Source of the DNA: Halieaceae bacterium UBA4452 | Lineage (GTDB): Bacteria > Pseudomonadota > Gammaproteobacteria > Pseudomonadales > Halieaceae | Direction: 5' to 3' | Length of the DNA stretch: 10,329 nucleotides | Assembly: GCA_002389505.1 (NCBI GenBank) | Contig: DGPA01000022.1 | Span: forward strand, 93,898 to 104,226 | Shown here: positions 1-7,099 of the stretch, piece after piece | Layout of the letters: every line of letters begins with the position of its first letter | Numbering within the stretch: position 1 is the first letter of the stretch | Position numbers and translations under genes: made by a program | The notes under the pieces: model-generated | The model's input: only the letters and a program-made list of their open reading frames with translations | The model's database searches: none | What the model was told of the DNA's origin: nothing

Positions 1-144
1 CGGATCATTGAGGTAGCGGTCGTCCTCGGGTGTTTTTACCATGAAGTAGAAACTACTGGGGTCAATAGGGAGCTCACCCCCTTGGATACTGGCTATGTCC
101 ACCTCCATGCCGCCGTCCAGAAAGGTGTAGTAGGGGTGGGTCAT
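1..144 (-). CDS. Partial hypothetical protein, N-terminal part only
   Basis: An open frame of 48 codons starts at ATG 144-142 and runs off the left edge. It begins MTHPYYTFLDGG and continues with an acidic, aromatic-rich stretch; I recognise no family. The GGAG in front of this ATG lies directly against the codon, too close to act as a normal ribosome binding site. The same frame stays open upstream to a TGA at 207-205 but offers no good alternative start. An 18-codon frame just upstream (197-141) looks like a signal peptide and ends in an overlapping TGA. The true gene may therefore start at GTG 197 and carry a one-base frameshift (see findings). It is divergent from the hydrolase at 333. 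Sure only that it is a plausible coding frame. Confidence 0.5.
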   Translation of the reverse strand, partial: MTHPYYTFLDGGMEVDIASIQGGELPIDPSSFYFMVKTPEDDRYLNDP

Positions 145-197
145 CTCCGACCCAAAAACACCAGTAGTCCGGCAGTTATGGAGAATACTTTTTTCAC
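141..197 (-). CDS. Short signal-peptide-like ORF (leader ORF or frameshifted N-terminus)
   Basis: GTG at 197-195 opens an 18-codon frame reading MKKVFSITAGLLVFLGRR, stopping at TGA 143-141. The TGA overlaps the ATG of the downstream frame as ATGA. Two lysines followed by a hydrophobic run form a classic signal-peptide or membrane-anchor start. A weak AAGTGAG lies about six bases before the GTG. Either this is a tiny ORF translationally coupled to the next one, or it is the severed N-terminus of that protein. One extra T in the T5 run (plus-strand A-run 154-158) would join the two frames in phase. Confidence 0.3.
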   Translation of the reverse strand: MKKVFSITAGLLVFLGRR

Positions 198-223
198 AAT
201 CAACTCACTTCTCTAGAACGCGC

Positions 224-239
224 ACCCTAGGGCTAGGGT
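224..239. promoter_or_regulatory. Perfect 7-2-7 inverted repeat, candidate operator
   Basis: ACCCTAG at 224-230 and CTAGGGT at 233-239 are exact reverse complements separated by GG. The site lies between the divergent starts at 197/144 and 333, where a dimeric repressor could control one or both genes. The nearby TetR-family regulator (1480-2073) is one candidate ligand, but I see no exact second copy of this palindrome in front of tetR. Confidence 0.4.
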
Positions 240-273
240 TACTATTTATTTGGCACTCTTTATGACATATGAT
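239..273 (+). promoter_or_regulatory. Possible promoter of the MBL-fold hydrolase
   Basis: TATGAT at 268-273 matches five of six bases of a sigma-70 -10 box, and TATGAC at 261-266 is an alternative. The upstream side is AT-rich, with TTACTA at 239-244 placed 16 bases before the second candidate, but there is no good -35 box. The palindrome at 224-239 abuts this region, as expected for an operator. Weak call. Confidence 0.25.
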
Positions 274-332
274 GCAGTCAGAAGTCAAAACATCTATCCT
301 AACCAGGCGTATTTTACGTGGGAGCAACCCTT

Positions 333-1403
333 ATGAAGAAGTGGATAGCCGCGCTGGCAGTATTAATCCTGCTGATCCTCGTGACTGTTAACCAGCGGGG
401 TGCTATCGCTACCCTGATACTGGAAAAGGGCCTGATGGCACGTATGGCCGCCAATAGCCTTGCGGCCCTCGACGACGGCCTACATTTGGCGCTGTGTGGC
501 GCCGGCGGTCCACTGGCTGGACCGAACGCCTCGGGACCGTGTGTTGCAGTCGTTGCCGGTGAGCAGCTATTTGTCGTGGATTCAGGTACCAACGGCCCTC
601 GAAATCTCGCTCGAATGGGCTACCCCGTGGGTGCGGTGAAAGGCGTATTTCTAACCCACTTCCACTCCGATCATATTGATGGCCTAGGAGAGCTCAGCAC
701 CCTGCGCTGGGCCGGGGGCGATAATCGCGAGCCGCTGCCAGTGTATGGCCCTCGGGGCGTCGAACAGGTCGTTGACGGTTTTAACGCGGCCTACGCTCAG
801 GACTTTACCTATCGCCATAAGCACCACGGTGATACGGTGGCTCCCCTCAGCGCTGCGGGGATGCAAGCAATAGCCTTTGATAAACCAGCGCTGGGTGAGT
901 TAACAGTGGTCTATGAGAGCGAGGGACTGAGGGTGGAGATGCTAGCGGTGGACCACTCACCGGTAGAGCCCGCCGTGGGCTACCGGTTCAGTTACCAGCA
1001 ACGCTCGCTGCTGATTACCGGTGACACGACCAAGCAAGCCAATATTCAACAGTTCTCCAAGGGCATCGATTTGTTGGTACACGAGGCGCTAGCGCCCAAC
1101 CTCGTGGGGATGATGCATGCCACGGCGGAGGCACTGGGCAATCAGACTATTGCGACAATCACCCAGGATATTGTCGATTACCATGCCAGCCCCGTCGAAG
1201 CGGCCGAAACAGCCCGGGATGCCGGTGTCGGCCACCTCCTTTATTATCATATCGTGCCACCACTGGTTGTCCCAGGGCAGGAAATGCTCTATCTCAATGG
1301 CGCGGAGGCGATCTTCCCCGACTATACGATCGGGCAGGATGGCGTGGCATTTACCCTGCCGGCCAACTCAACGGCCATTATAAAAACCCGCACTGGCCTA
1401 TAG
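333..1403 (+). CDS. N-terminally anchored metallo-beta-lactamase-fold hydrolase (AtsA/RNase Z-like)
   Basis: This 356-residue protein is a predicted zinc hydrolase exported to, or anchored facing, the periplasm. ATG 333 is chosen over an in-frame GTG at 318 because GGGAG (320-324) lies eight bases before it and because MKKW followed by a hydrophobic run (about residues 4-19) gives a proper signal or anchor; no clear cleavage site is visible. The metal-binding motif HFHSDH is at 109-114, with H208 in VDHSP, D231 in ITGDT, H250 in HEAL, and H284 and H306 in the C-terminal YHASPVEAAE...YYHIVPP block. This pattern fits the RNase Z-like branch of the superfamily. The C-terminal block resembles the MBL-type arylsulfatase AtsA, so ester or sulfate-ester hydrolysis is possible, but substrate specificity is inference. 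The gene is monocistronic and convergent with tetR. Confident of the fold, not of the substrate. Confidence 0.88.
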   Translation: MKKWIAALAVLILLILVTVNQRGAIATLILEKGLMARMAANSLAALDDGLHLALCGAGGPLAGPNASGPCVAVVAGEQLFVVDSGTNGPRNLARMGYPVGAVKGVFLTHFHSDHIDGLGELSTLRWAGGDNREPLPVYGPRGVEQVVDGFNAAYAQDFTYRHKHHGDTVAPLSAAGMQAIAFDKPALGELTVVYESEGLRVEMLAVDHSPVEPAVGYRFSYQQRSLLITGDTTKQANIQQFSKGIDLLVHEALAPNLVGMMHATAEALGNQTIATITQDIVDYHASPVEAAETARDAGVGHLLYYHIVPPLVVPGQEMLYLNGAEAIFPDYTIGQDGVAFTLPANSTAIIKTRTGL

Positions 1404-1413
1404 TAGCGATGCT

Positions 1414-1428
1414 GGGCTGACTCAGCCC
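1414..1428. terminator. Weak hairpin between convergent genes
   Basis: GGGCTG (1414-1419) and CAGCCC (1423-1428) form a six-pair stem with a three-base loop, 11 bases after the hydrolase stop. No T-run follows on either strand, so it is at best a weak or factor-assisted terminator in the 76-bp convergent gap. Confidence 0.25.
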
Positions 1429-1479
1429 GGACAACATGCGCGTCAACGTTAAGCCGGGGCCGCCTCGCCAAACGATGGT

Positions 1480-2073
1480 TTAGGTGTCACTCTTGAGCAG
1501 TGATTGAAGCAGGCCGGCGAGCACGCCAATCGTCTTCTCTTGGCTCAGGCCTTGGTGATACCGCAGTCGATGCCACATTTCAAACGACGCAATGGCACAC
1601 ACCGCCTCTTGCTCTGGGCCGGACAGTCGTTTTAGTTCGGGCAGCCAGGTAGTCAGGTCTTTACGCAGGCCACGCTGATAGCGCGCATAGTTACTGCGCA
1701 GTGTTTCCGAGCGCCACAGCTGCGCCGAAGTCGATAAAATGAGATTACGGTGCTTTTCATACCCTACCCCATACCGCTCTACAGCCTGCAGAATGCGCTC
1801 TTCGAGGGTCCCATGACCATCTCCACCGAAAAACAGCACCTCCATAGCATCGCGGATTTGCTCGTCAATAGTGGCAAATAGCGTTTCCATATCCTCAAAA
1901 TGGCGAAAGAAAGAGCGAATGGCCACCCCCGCTTTATCGGCAATTTGCTGGGCGGTAGGAATAAGTCTGCCCTCGTCCATGAGTGCCAGTGAAGCCTCAA
2001 TAATGGCTTGCTTGCTGCGCTCGCTGCGAGCTCGACGACCGTCGATGACTTGGGGTTTGACTACCTGTGACAT
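1480..2073 (-). CDS. TetR/AcrR-family transcriptional regulator
   Basis: A 197-residue protein of normal family length. The N-terminal half has the TetR DNA-binding domain: a first helix around residues 18-34 (SKQAIIEASLALMDEG), then the helix-turn-helix at about 39-60 (PTAQQIADKAGVAIRSFFRHF), with the characteristic F-x-H-F-E-D-x-E-T-L continuation. The remaining ~130 residues are helical and divergent, as expected of a ligand-binding and dimerisation domain, so the inducer cannot be guessed. The ATG at 2073 has only a weak AGCAGG upstream. The gene is convergent with the MBL hydrolase and downstream of the sulfotransferase on the same strand, separated by 195 bp, so it probably has its own promoter (2100-2128). 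Likely targets are itself and a neighbour. Confidence 0.9.
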   Translation of the reverse strand: MSQVVKPQVIDGRRARSERSKQAIIEASLALMDEGRLIPTAQQIADKAGVAIRSFFRHFEDMETLFATIDEQIRDAMEVLFFGGDGHGTLEERILQAVERYGVGYEKHRNLILSTSAQLWRSETLRSNYARYQRGLRKDLTTWLPELKRLSGPEQEAVCAIASFEMWHRLRYHQGLSQEKTIGVLAGLLQSLLKSDT

Positions 2074-2099
2074 GGCGGCTGCCTGCTTCTCATGGGTTA

Positions 2100-2128
2100 A
2101 TCACACCTGTCGACATGCATAAGGTCAA
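2100..2128 (-). promoter_or_regulatory. Candidate sigma-70 promoter of tetR
   Basis: On the minus strand TTGACC (2128-2123) is followed after exactly 17 bases by TGTGAT (2105-2100), four of six to TATAAT. Transcription would begin about 20 bases before the ATG at 2073. A short inverted repeat, AAAGT (2127-2131) and ACTTT (2142-2146), overlaps the -35 side and could be an autoregulatory site. Confidence 0.4.
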
Positions 2129-2180
2129 AGTGTAGAGGTAAACTTTATCGCCGGCCAGCATTAACTCCGCGTGCCCAGCG

Positions 2181-2200
2181 ACCATTGCGCACCATGGGTT
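2181..2200. repeat. Copy 1 of a conserved intergenic element
   Basis: The plus strand reads ACCATTGCGCACCATGGGTT. It matches 16 of 20 bases of the element at 4136-4155, with the shared core CCATTGC-NN-ACCATGGG. It lies between the sulfotransferase stop and tetR, centred about 117 bases upstream of the tetR start. CCAT/ATGG arms flank the core, so it is partly symmetric. A shared operator is the simplest reading. Confidence 0.45.
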
Positions 2201-2268
2201 TGTTCCAAAGTAGAGCCGACCTGCAGTCCCGATGCTGTGGCAGGGTGTATGAAGCCACAAGCAAACCA

Positions 2269-4089
2269 TTACTTGGAAGCCGTTACACAGTCGGCAAAGC
2301 GATCCAACGTATCGGCACCGAGACTGTTCTCTAACGGCCGTAAATGCTTTCTAACCCTACGCCACGCCCCGATGCCATCCGTATTGATGGGGCGGCGAAC
2401 CTGCTCGCTGCTGGCGGTTCGAACGGCTCTATTGGTTTGATGGAAGTTGAGGCAAGCAGACTCAAATGGCAGGTGAATAGCCTTTACCAGCGCGCGAATT
2501 TCTTGCTCTGGATTAGCCACCAGCGTCTCATAATGGACCGTAACAATGCGGTTAGGGAGGATTTCCTCCCAATAATCCATCAGTTTCAGGTAGCCGTTAT
2601 AAAAACGCCCGATGTGTTCAAGGTCATAACTGAATGTCGAACCCTTGACGAAGTACTGCTTGTATAGGCTGAAACCACAGTCTAAGGGATTGCGGCGGAT
2701 ATCAATGATGGGGGCATGGGGGAACAGCTTGTGAATCAGTCCGATGTGTAAAAAATTAAAGGGCAGCTTGTCGGTAAAGAATGGCGTGTTTTCACTTCTA
2801 AACAGAGCACCATCTGAAATATAGGCCGCAGCAAGCGCCGTGAGATCTTCTCCAGATAGATCACCATGATTGGCAAAGTAGCTCCCCTGAAATGTCATTG
2901 CGCAGGCGACATGCGCTTTACGTTTAATACTAGGCAGCACAGGCTGTTCGACCGTGCCCTCAACCAGAGAGTGACTGGCCAGTATCTGCTCGACAAGCGT
3001 TGATCCAGACCGCGGCAGGCCAAGGATAAAAATAGGCGTCGGACCCTGGGGCAGCCGGTCGGCCTGACTACTGAGATTATCTGGCGTAAAACTTCGAATC
3101 TGTGTCTCAATAGCAGCTGCAAATTTTTTTGGCTCAAAGTCGGTATCTGGACTGAGCTGGTTAGCCTTGTGATAGAGATTCATGGTGGCATCCCAGTCGC
3201 CCTGACGTTCACAAGCTTTGGCGAGGGCAAAGGTGGCTAGACATTGTTCACGCCGCGGTACGGTGGGAGTCTCAACGAGGGCTTTTATTGCCGCCTGATC
3301 TTGACTTGAAAACTCATAGGTTTTGAGATCTGCTAGAGTCCACCACGCCCCGGCATTATCGGGATCTTGCTCAAGGGCGGCCCGCAAGGCAGCGACACTC
3401 TCCTCGTGCTTGCCCAGCACTCTCAGGAGCTGACCCCGAACCAGTTGGACCCGGCTAGCTTTCTTTTTATCCTCGAGACAAAGCACCAGGGCTTTATCAC
3501 AGGCCACCATCAGCGCGTCATTCTGACCTAGGCGCAACAGAATACCGATCTGGATCCAAAGCGTGTCAAAGTTTTCGTCTAAGGCCACCAGTGTTCTCGC
3601 GCTATCGACAGCGCCTTGATAGTCGCCAACCTCTTCTAAGGCGTCAATAAACGCTTTACGCAATGCCCTATTGGCGGGGGAATGCCGTAAACCCAACGCC
3701 AATGCCGCCACCTGTCCCTCGGGATAATTCTTGATTTTCGCCACTTCAGCAATAGCAGAGATCGCTCGGACATGGCCAGGCTCTAGCGCCAGTATGCGTC
3801 TAGCGGCACGTTCAGCTTCATGGTAAGCGCCCGAACGCATCAGACGTTGAACTCGCCGAAAATCTTCTAGACATGGATCGCATTGTTCGGCCGCCTGAGT
3901 GACCTGCATCGCCTCTACAAAATGACCTGCCTCATACAGTCGTCTGCCCAGCCGAAGCCAAGCAGTGTAGAAATGAGGCGCTGTCTCTAATGCTGTTTTA
4001 AGCCTCGCAATGGCGCCGGTCAAATCTCCCACCGCGGCCAGCTCATCAGATTTAATAACCATTGCCTGAGGGGATATGTTGGCGGGCAT
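2269..4089 (-). CDS. Tetratricopeptide-repeat sulfotransferase
   Basis: This 606-residue protein is a fusion. Residues ~10-315 are TPR-type helical repeats (for example GDLTGAIARLKTAL at 21-34, GKHEESVAALRAALEQDPDN at 226-245 and GDWDATMNLYHKANQLSPD at 297-315). Residues ~350-600 are a sulfotransferase domain using PAPS as sulfate donor. The 5'-phosphosulfate loop is GLPRSGST at 357-364, the 3'-phosphate region is IIDIRRNPLDCGFS at 461-474, and the family's QVRRPINTDGIGAWRR block is at 563-578. No signal peptide is visible, so it should be cytoplasmic. The acceptor is unknown; TPRs suggest a protein or scaffolded substrate. ATG 4089 has only a weak AAGG upstream, and M10 (4062) is an alternative start. 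It lies 83 bp downstream of korB with a hairpin between them, so it may be a separate unit. Confidence 0.9.
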   Translation of the reverse strand: MPANISPQAMVIKSDELAAVGDLTGAIARLKTALETAPHFYTAWLRLGRRLYEAGHFVEAMQVTQAAEQCDPCLEDFRRVQRLMRSGAYHEAERAARRILALEPGHVRAISAIAEVAKIKNYPEGQVAALALGLRHSPANRALRKAFIDALEEVGDYQGAVDSARTLVALDENFDTLWIQIGILLRLGQNDALMVACDKALVLCLEDKKKASRVQLVRGQLLRVLGKHEESVAALRAALEQDPDNAGAWWTLADLKTYEFSSQDQAAIKALVETPTVPRREQCLATFALAKACERQGDWDATMNLYHKANQLSPDTDFEPKKFAAAIETQIRSFTPDNLSSQADRLPQGPTPIFILGLPRSGSTLVEQILASHSLVEGTVEQPVLPSIKRKAHVACAMTFQGSYFANHGDLSGEDLTALAAAYISDGALFRSENTPFFTDKLPFNFLHIGLIHKLFPHAPIIDIRRNPLDCGFSLYKQYFVKGSTFSYDLEHIGRFYNGYLKLMDYWEEILPNRIVTVHYETLVANPEQEIRALVKAIHLPFESACLNFHQTNRAVRTASSEQVRRPINTDGIGAWRRVRKHLRPLENSLGADTLDRFADCVTASK

Positions 4090-4133
4090 GCTTGGGCCTT
4101 GATATAAAAAGCGGGCGTGGTGACAGTCTGTTC

Positions 4134-4155
4134 AGCCCATTGCCTACCATGGGCT
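4134..4155. repeat. Copy 2 of the conserved intergenic element, with hairpin
   Basis: AGCCCAT (4134-4140) and ATGGGCT (4149-4155) are perfect inverted arms around TGCCTACC. Bases 4136-4155 match 16 of 20 bases of the element at 2181-2200. It lies in the 83-bp gap between the korB stop and the sulfotransferase start, about 55 bases upstream of that start. The hairpin could slow transcription leaving korB, but no T-run follows it directly on the minus strand. The copy shared with the tetR gap argues for a regulatory site. Confidence 0.45.
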
Positions 4156-4172
4156 ACTTGTACGTCAATGAA

Positions 4173-5222
4173 CTATCGAAGCCCGGCGTTAATGGAATCG
4201 AGGAACCGTGACCCAGGACAAAGCTGCTTTTCATCCATGGAGTTTAAAGGTCTACGAGCAGTACCGAGCACGTCATGTAACTCCTCACTGTCCCGCTGGA
4301 TATAAAGCAGACCTGTCAGAATTTTACCTTCCTTCGTGTAGTGGCTGGTCGCCTCCAGCGCCGATTGACGATCCTCTATGTCGTAGTCGTTGTCCTGCTT
4401 ATACAGACGCACTACCGAGCCATCGTGCATACACACCTCGCAAGTGGCTCCTGAGTCATAAGTCGCTGTAATCTCTTGCCGCATAGGCACAAAATCTACT
4501 GGCATATCGGTATTGGCATTGCGGACATGTTCGTAGCTTTTGGTTGATTCGCTATGGTTATTAAACGTCACACAGGGTGAAATAACATCCAGCAATGCAA
4601 ATCCACGATGACTGATCGCCGCCTTGATAAGCGGAATGAGTTGCTGTTTATCGCCCGAAAAACTTCGTCCGACAAATGTGGCGCCCACCTCAATAGCAAG
4701 CCTCGCCAGATCGATAGGTGAATACAGGTTGATATCGCCTTTTTTATTGGGCGAACCGGTATCCATAGTCGCAGAGTCCTGCCCTTTAGTCAGACCATAG
4801 CAGCCATTGTTCTCGACAATGTACGTCATATTGAGGTTGCGGCGCACCACATGGGCAAACTGTCCCAAGCCAATGGATGCGGTGTCTCCATCGCCCGATA
4901 TGCCGACATAGATCAAATCCCGATTGGCTAGATTGGCCCCGGTTGCTACCGAGGGCATCCGGCCATGAACGCTGTTAAAACTGTGTGAGCCAGACAGAAA
5001 GTAAGCGGGGGTTTTTGAGGAACAGCCAATTCCGGACAGCTTCGCCACTTTATGGGGTTCAATATTGAGCTCAAAACAGGCGTCAATAATGGCGGCACTG
5101 ATTGAGTCATGCCCACACCCCGCGCACAGGGTCGACAGCCCACCTTCATAATCTTGGCGAGTGCGGCCCAACTCATTAACGGGCGCATCAGGGTGTCTGA
5201 ACGCTGGCTTTACAAACGTCAC
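4173..5222 (-). CDS. korB: 2-oxoacid:ferredoxin oxidoreductase, beta subunit (KorB-like)
   Basis: A 349-residue TPP- and Fe-S-binding catalytic subunit that pairs with KorA to decarboxylate a 2-oxoacid to its acyl-CoA. CAGC at 33-36, C67 in GIGCSSK and C217 in SPCVTF are the four expected ligands of the proximal 4Fe-4S cluster. GDGD at 110-113 and NNGCYGLTKGQ at 138-148 form the TPP/Mg region, and HGRMPSVATGANLAN at 86-100 is also family-typical. The C-terminal ~100 residues match the extension of two-subunit enzymes. The start is GTG 5222-5220, fixed by GAGGAGG seven bases upstream, and it overlaps the korA stop by four bases (GTGA), implying translational coupling. Substrate could be 2-oxoglutarate, pyruvate or another 2-oxoacid. 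Confidence 0.93.
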   Translation of the reverse strand: MTFVKPAFRHPDAPVNELGRTRQDYEGGLSTLCAGCGHDSISAAIIDACFELNIEPHKVAKLSGIGCSSKTPAYFLSGSHSFNSVHGRMPSVATGANLANRDLIYVGISGDGDTASIGLGQFAHVVRRNLNMTYIVENNGCYGLTKGQDSATMDTGSPNKKGDINLYSPIDLARLAIEVGATFVGRSFSGDKQQLIPLIKAAISHRGFALLDVISPCVTFNNHSESTKSYEHVRNANTDMPVDFVPMRQEITATYDSGATCEVCMHDGSVVRLYKQDNDYDIEDRQSALEATSHYTKEGKILTGLLYIQRDSEELHDVLGTARRPLNSMDEKQLCPGSRFLDSINAGLR

Positions 5223-7099
5223 GTCGTTACCTCCTCGGGGGCAGCCCGCCGGGTCAGCGGGGTTACATTGCCATGGGTAATGTAGTTTCGAATCATGCCC
5301 GCTATTTTTCGAGCGGTAACGGGCAAACCGTCGTACTCGAGGATGGGAATGAGTTTTTCCTTCGCCGGTACACTCGTTTCATTAAGCAGGAGACGACGCA
5401 TCTGGCCGTCTCGATTTTGTTCAATAATAAAAATACGGTCGTGATCGAGAATGAACTGCTCAACCTCAAAGTTGAAAGGAAAGGACCGGATTCGAAGAGT
5501 ATCTAAATCGATGCCTTCTTTTTCAAGAATCTCGATAGCCTCATAGGCGGGTGACGCCGTGGTACCAAAAAATACTGCACCGTAGCGAGTTTCCATTGCT
5601 GACTGCTTGATTTTGGGTTCCGGCACAATGGCCTTGGCCGTCTCAAATTTTTTCAGCAATCGGTCCATATTGCGAACGTACTCGGCACCGTCCTCGGTAT
5701 ACGCCGCATATTCATCCTTTGACGTTCCTCGCGTAAAATAAGCGCCCTTTTCTGGATGGACGCCAGGATAGGTGCGGTAGGGAATCCCATCACCATCAAC
5801 GTCGCTATAACGACCAAAGCGGGTCTCCATTTGGTCGAGATCATCGGCGCTCAGTACCTTGCCCCGGTCGTAGCGGAAGTTGTCATCAAATTCCAACGGT
5901 GGAGACATCCACTCGTTCATTCCCAGATCCAAATCACTCATGATAATAATAGGCGTTTGCAGACGCTCGGCTAGATCAAAGGACTCAAGGGTCATGCTGA
6001 AGCACTCGGCGGGTGTCGCCGGGAATAGTAAGACGTGCTTGGTATCGCCATGGGAGGCATAAGCGGCCATCAGCACATCGGATTGCTGGGTTCGCGTTGG
6101 CATCCCGGTTGACGGGCCGGCCCGCTGGACATCAATCAATACCACGGGGACCTCTGCGAAGTAGGCCAACCCTAGAAATTCACTCATGAGCGACACGCCG
6201 GGACCGCTGGTTGCAGTGAAGGCTCGTGCACCATTCCAATTCGCGCCAATCACCATACCCATAGCCGACAGCTCATCTTCCGCTTGCACAATGGCATAGT
6301 TTTTCTTGCCGGTACCCGGATCGATCCGCAGGCGACGGCAGTATTTGTCAAAAGCGTCCACTACCGAGGTCGATGGCGTGATGGGATACCAAGCCGCCAC
6401 GGTCGCACCGGCATACACGGCTCCCAGTGCGGCGGCGGTATTGCCGTCCATCAAAATATTATCGAAGTCCTCAATATGCTTGGCCGTCTTGTGGCCTCGC
6501 TCTAAATGAATACCGATGGGACAATCAAAATGAGTGCTCGCGTATTGGTGCCCCAACTCGAGGGCATAGATATTGGGGGTTATCAGTTTCTCTTTGCCCT
6601 TAAACTGATCGCCGACCAAATCCTTCAGTACATTGAACTCGATATTCAATAACGCCGATAGCGCCCCGACATAAATAACGTTCTTAAACAGCAAGCGTTG
6701 GCGCGCGTCAGTGTATTCACGCAGGCAAATATCGGTCAGCGGAATACCAATATAGTTGATGTCCTTGCGGACTAACCGCAAGTCAAGAGGTTTAGTAGAG
6801 TCATAAATAAAATAGCCTCCCGACTCGACCTCGGCGACATCCCGTTTGATGCTCTGGGGGTTGACGCAGACCATGATATCAATGCCGCCTCGTCGACCCA
6901 GATAGCCGTCCTGGCTGACCCTGACCTCATACCAAGTCGGCATGCCTTGTATGTTAGAGGGGAAGATATTTCTTGGGCTGACTGGAATGCCCATTCGGAA
7001 TATAGCCTTAGCGAACATACTGTTGGCACTGGCCGAACCCGTGCCATTGACGTTGGCAAATTTTATGACGAAGTCATTGATGGACTGCTTTGCTTGCAT
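5219..7099 (-). CDS. korA: 2-oxoacid:ferredoxin oxidoreductase, gamma-alpha fusion subunit (KorA-like)
   Basis: A 626-residue subunit with the gamma domain fused in front of alpha, as in two-subunit KorAB enzymes. The gamma domain is about residues 8-200 (FANVNGTGSASANSMFAKA near the start). The alpha pyrimidine-binding domain begins near 215, with YPITPSTS at 238-245, E274/E276 in QAEDELSA, SGPG at 298-301 and the substrate-side GMPTRTQQSD at 332-341. The long central stretch with DVDGDG at 433-438 is typical of this subfamily. A transketolase C-terminal-like domain follows (about 505-605). ATG 7099 has GGGAG closely upstream and lies 37 bases inside the preceding gene. It acts with KorB in the cytoplasm and supplies part of the TPP site and the CoA-binding surface. 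Confidence 0.93.
   Translation of the reverse strand: MQAKQSINDFVIKFANVNGTGSASANSMFAKAIFRMGIPVSPRNIFPSNIQGMPTWYEVRVSQDGYLGRRGGIDIMVCVNPQSIKRDVAEVESGGYFIYDSTKPLDLRLVRKDINYIGIPLTDICLREYTDARQRLLFKNVIYVGALSALLNIEFNVLKDLVGDQFKGKEKLITPNIYALELGHQYASTHFDCPIGIHLERGHKTAKHIEDFDNILMDGNTAAALGAVYAGATVAAWYPITPSTSVVDAFDKYCRRLRIDPGTGKKNYAIVQAEDELSAMGMVIGANWNGARAFTATSGPGVSLMSEFLGLAYFAEVPVVLIDVQRAGPSTGMPTRTQQSDVLMAAYASHGDTKHVLLFPATPAECFSMTLESFDLAERLQTPIIIMSDLDLGMNEWMSPPLEFDDNFRYDRGKVLSADDLDQMETRFGRYSDVDGDGIPYRTYPGVHPEKGAYFTRGTSKDEYAAYTEDGAEYVRNMDRLLKKFETAKAIVPEPKIKQSAMETRYGAVFFGTTASPAYEAIEILEKEGIDLDTLRIRSFPFNFEVEQFILDHDRIFIIEQNRDGQMRRLLLNETSVPAKEKLIPILEYDGLPVTARKIAGMIRNYITHGNVTPLTRRAAPEEVTT
5230..5236 (-). promoter_or_regulatory. 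Strong Shine-Dalgarno that fixes the korB GTG start
   Basis: GAGGAGG on the minus strand, inside the last codons of korA, stands seven bases before GTG 5222. The spacing is ideal and supports the non-ATG start and coupling to the korA stop. Confidence 0.8.

Noticed and set aside
224..240. CCCTAGGGCTAGGGTTA resembling telomere-like repeats
   Set aside because: Only about two irregular units occur and they form an inverted repeat, better explained as an operator.
318..332. GTG at 318 as the start of the MBL hydrolase
   Set aside because: The Shine-Dalgarno GGGAG at 320-324 lies after this GTG and at correct distance from ATG 333, which also gives a proper hydrophobic N-terminus.
4101..4155. 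Intrinsic terminator after korB
   Set aside because: The hairpin at 4134-4155 is separated from the TTTTT (minus strand, 4110-4106) by over 20 bases, which does not fit an intrinsic terminator.
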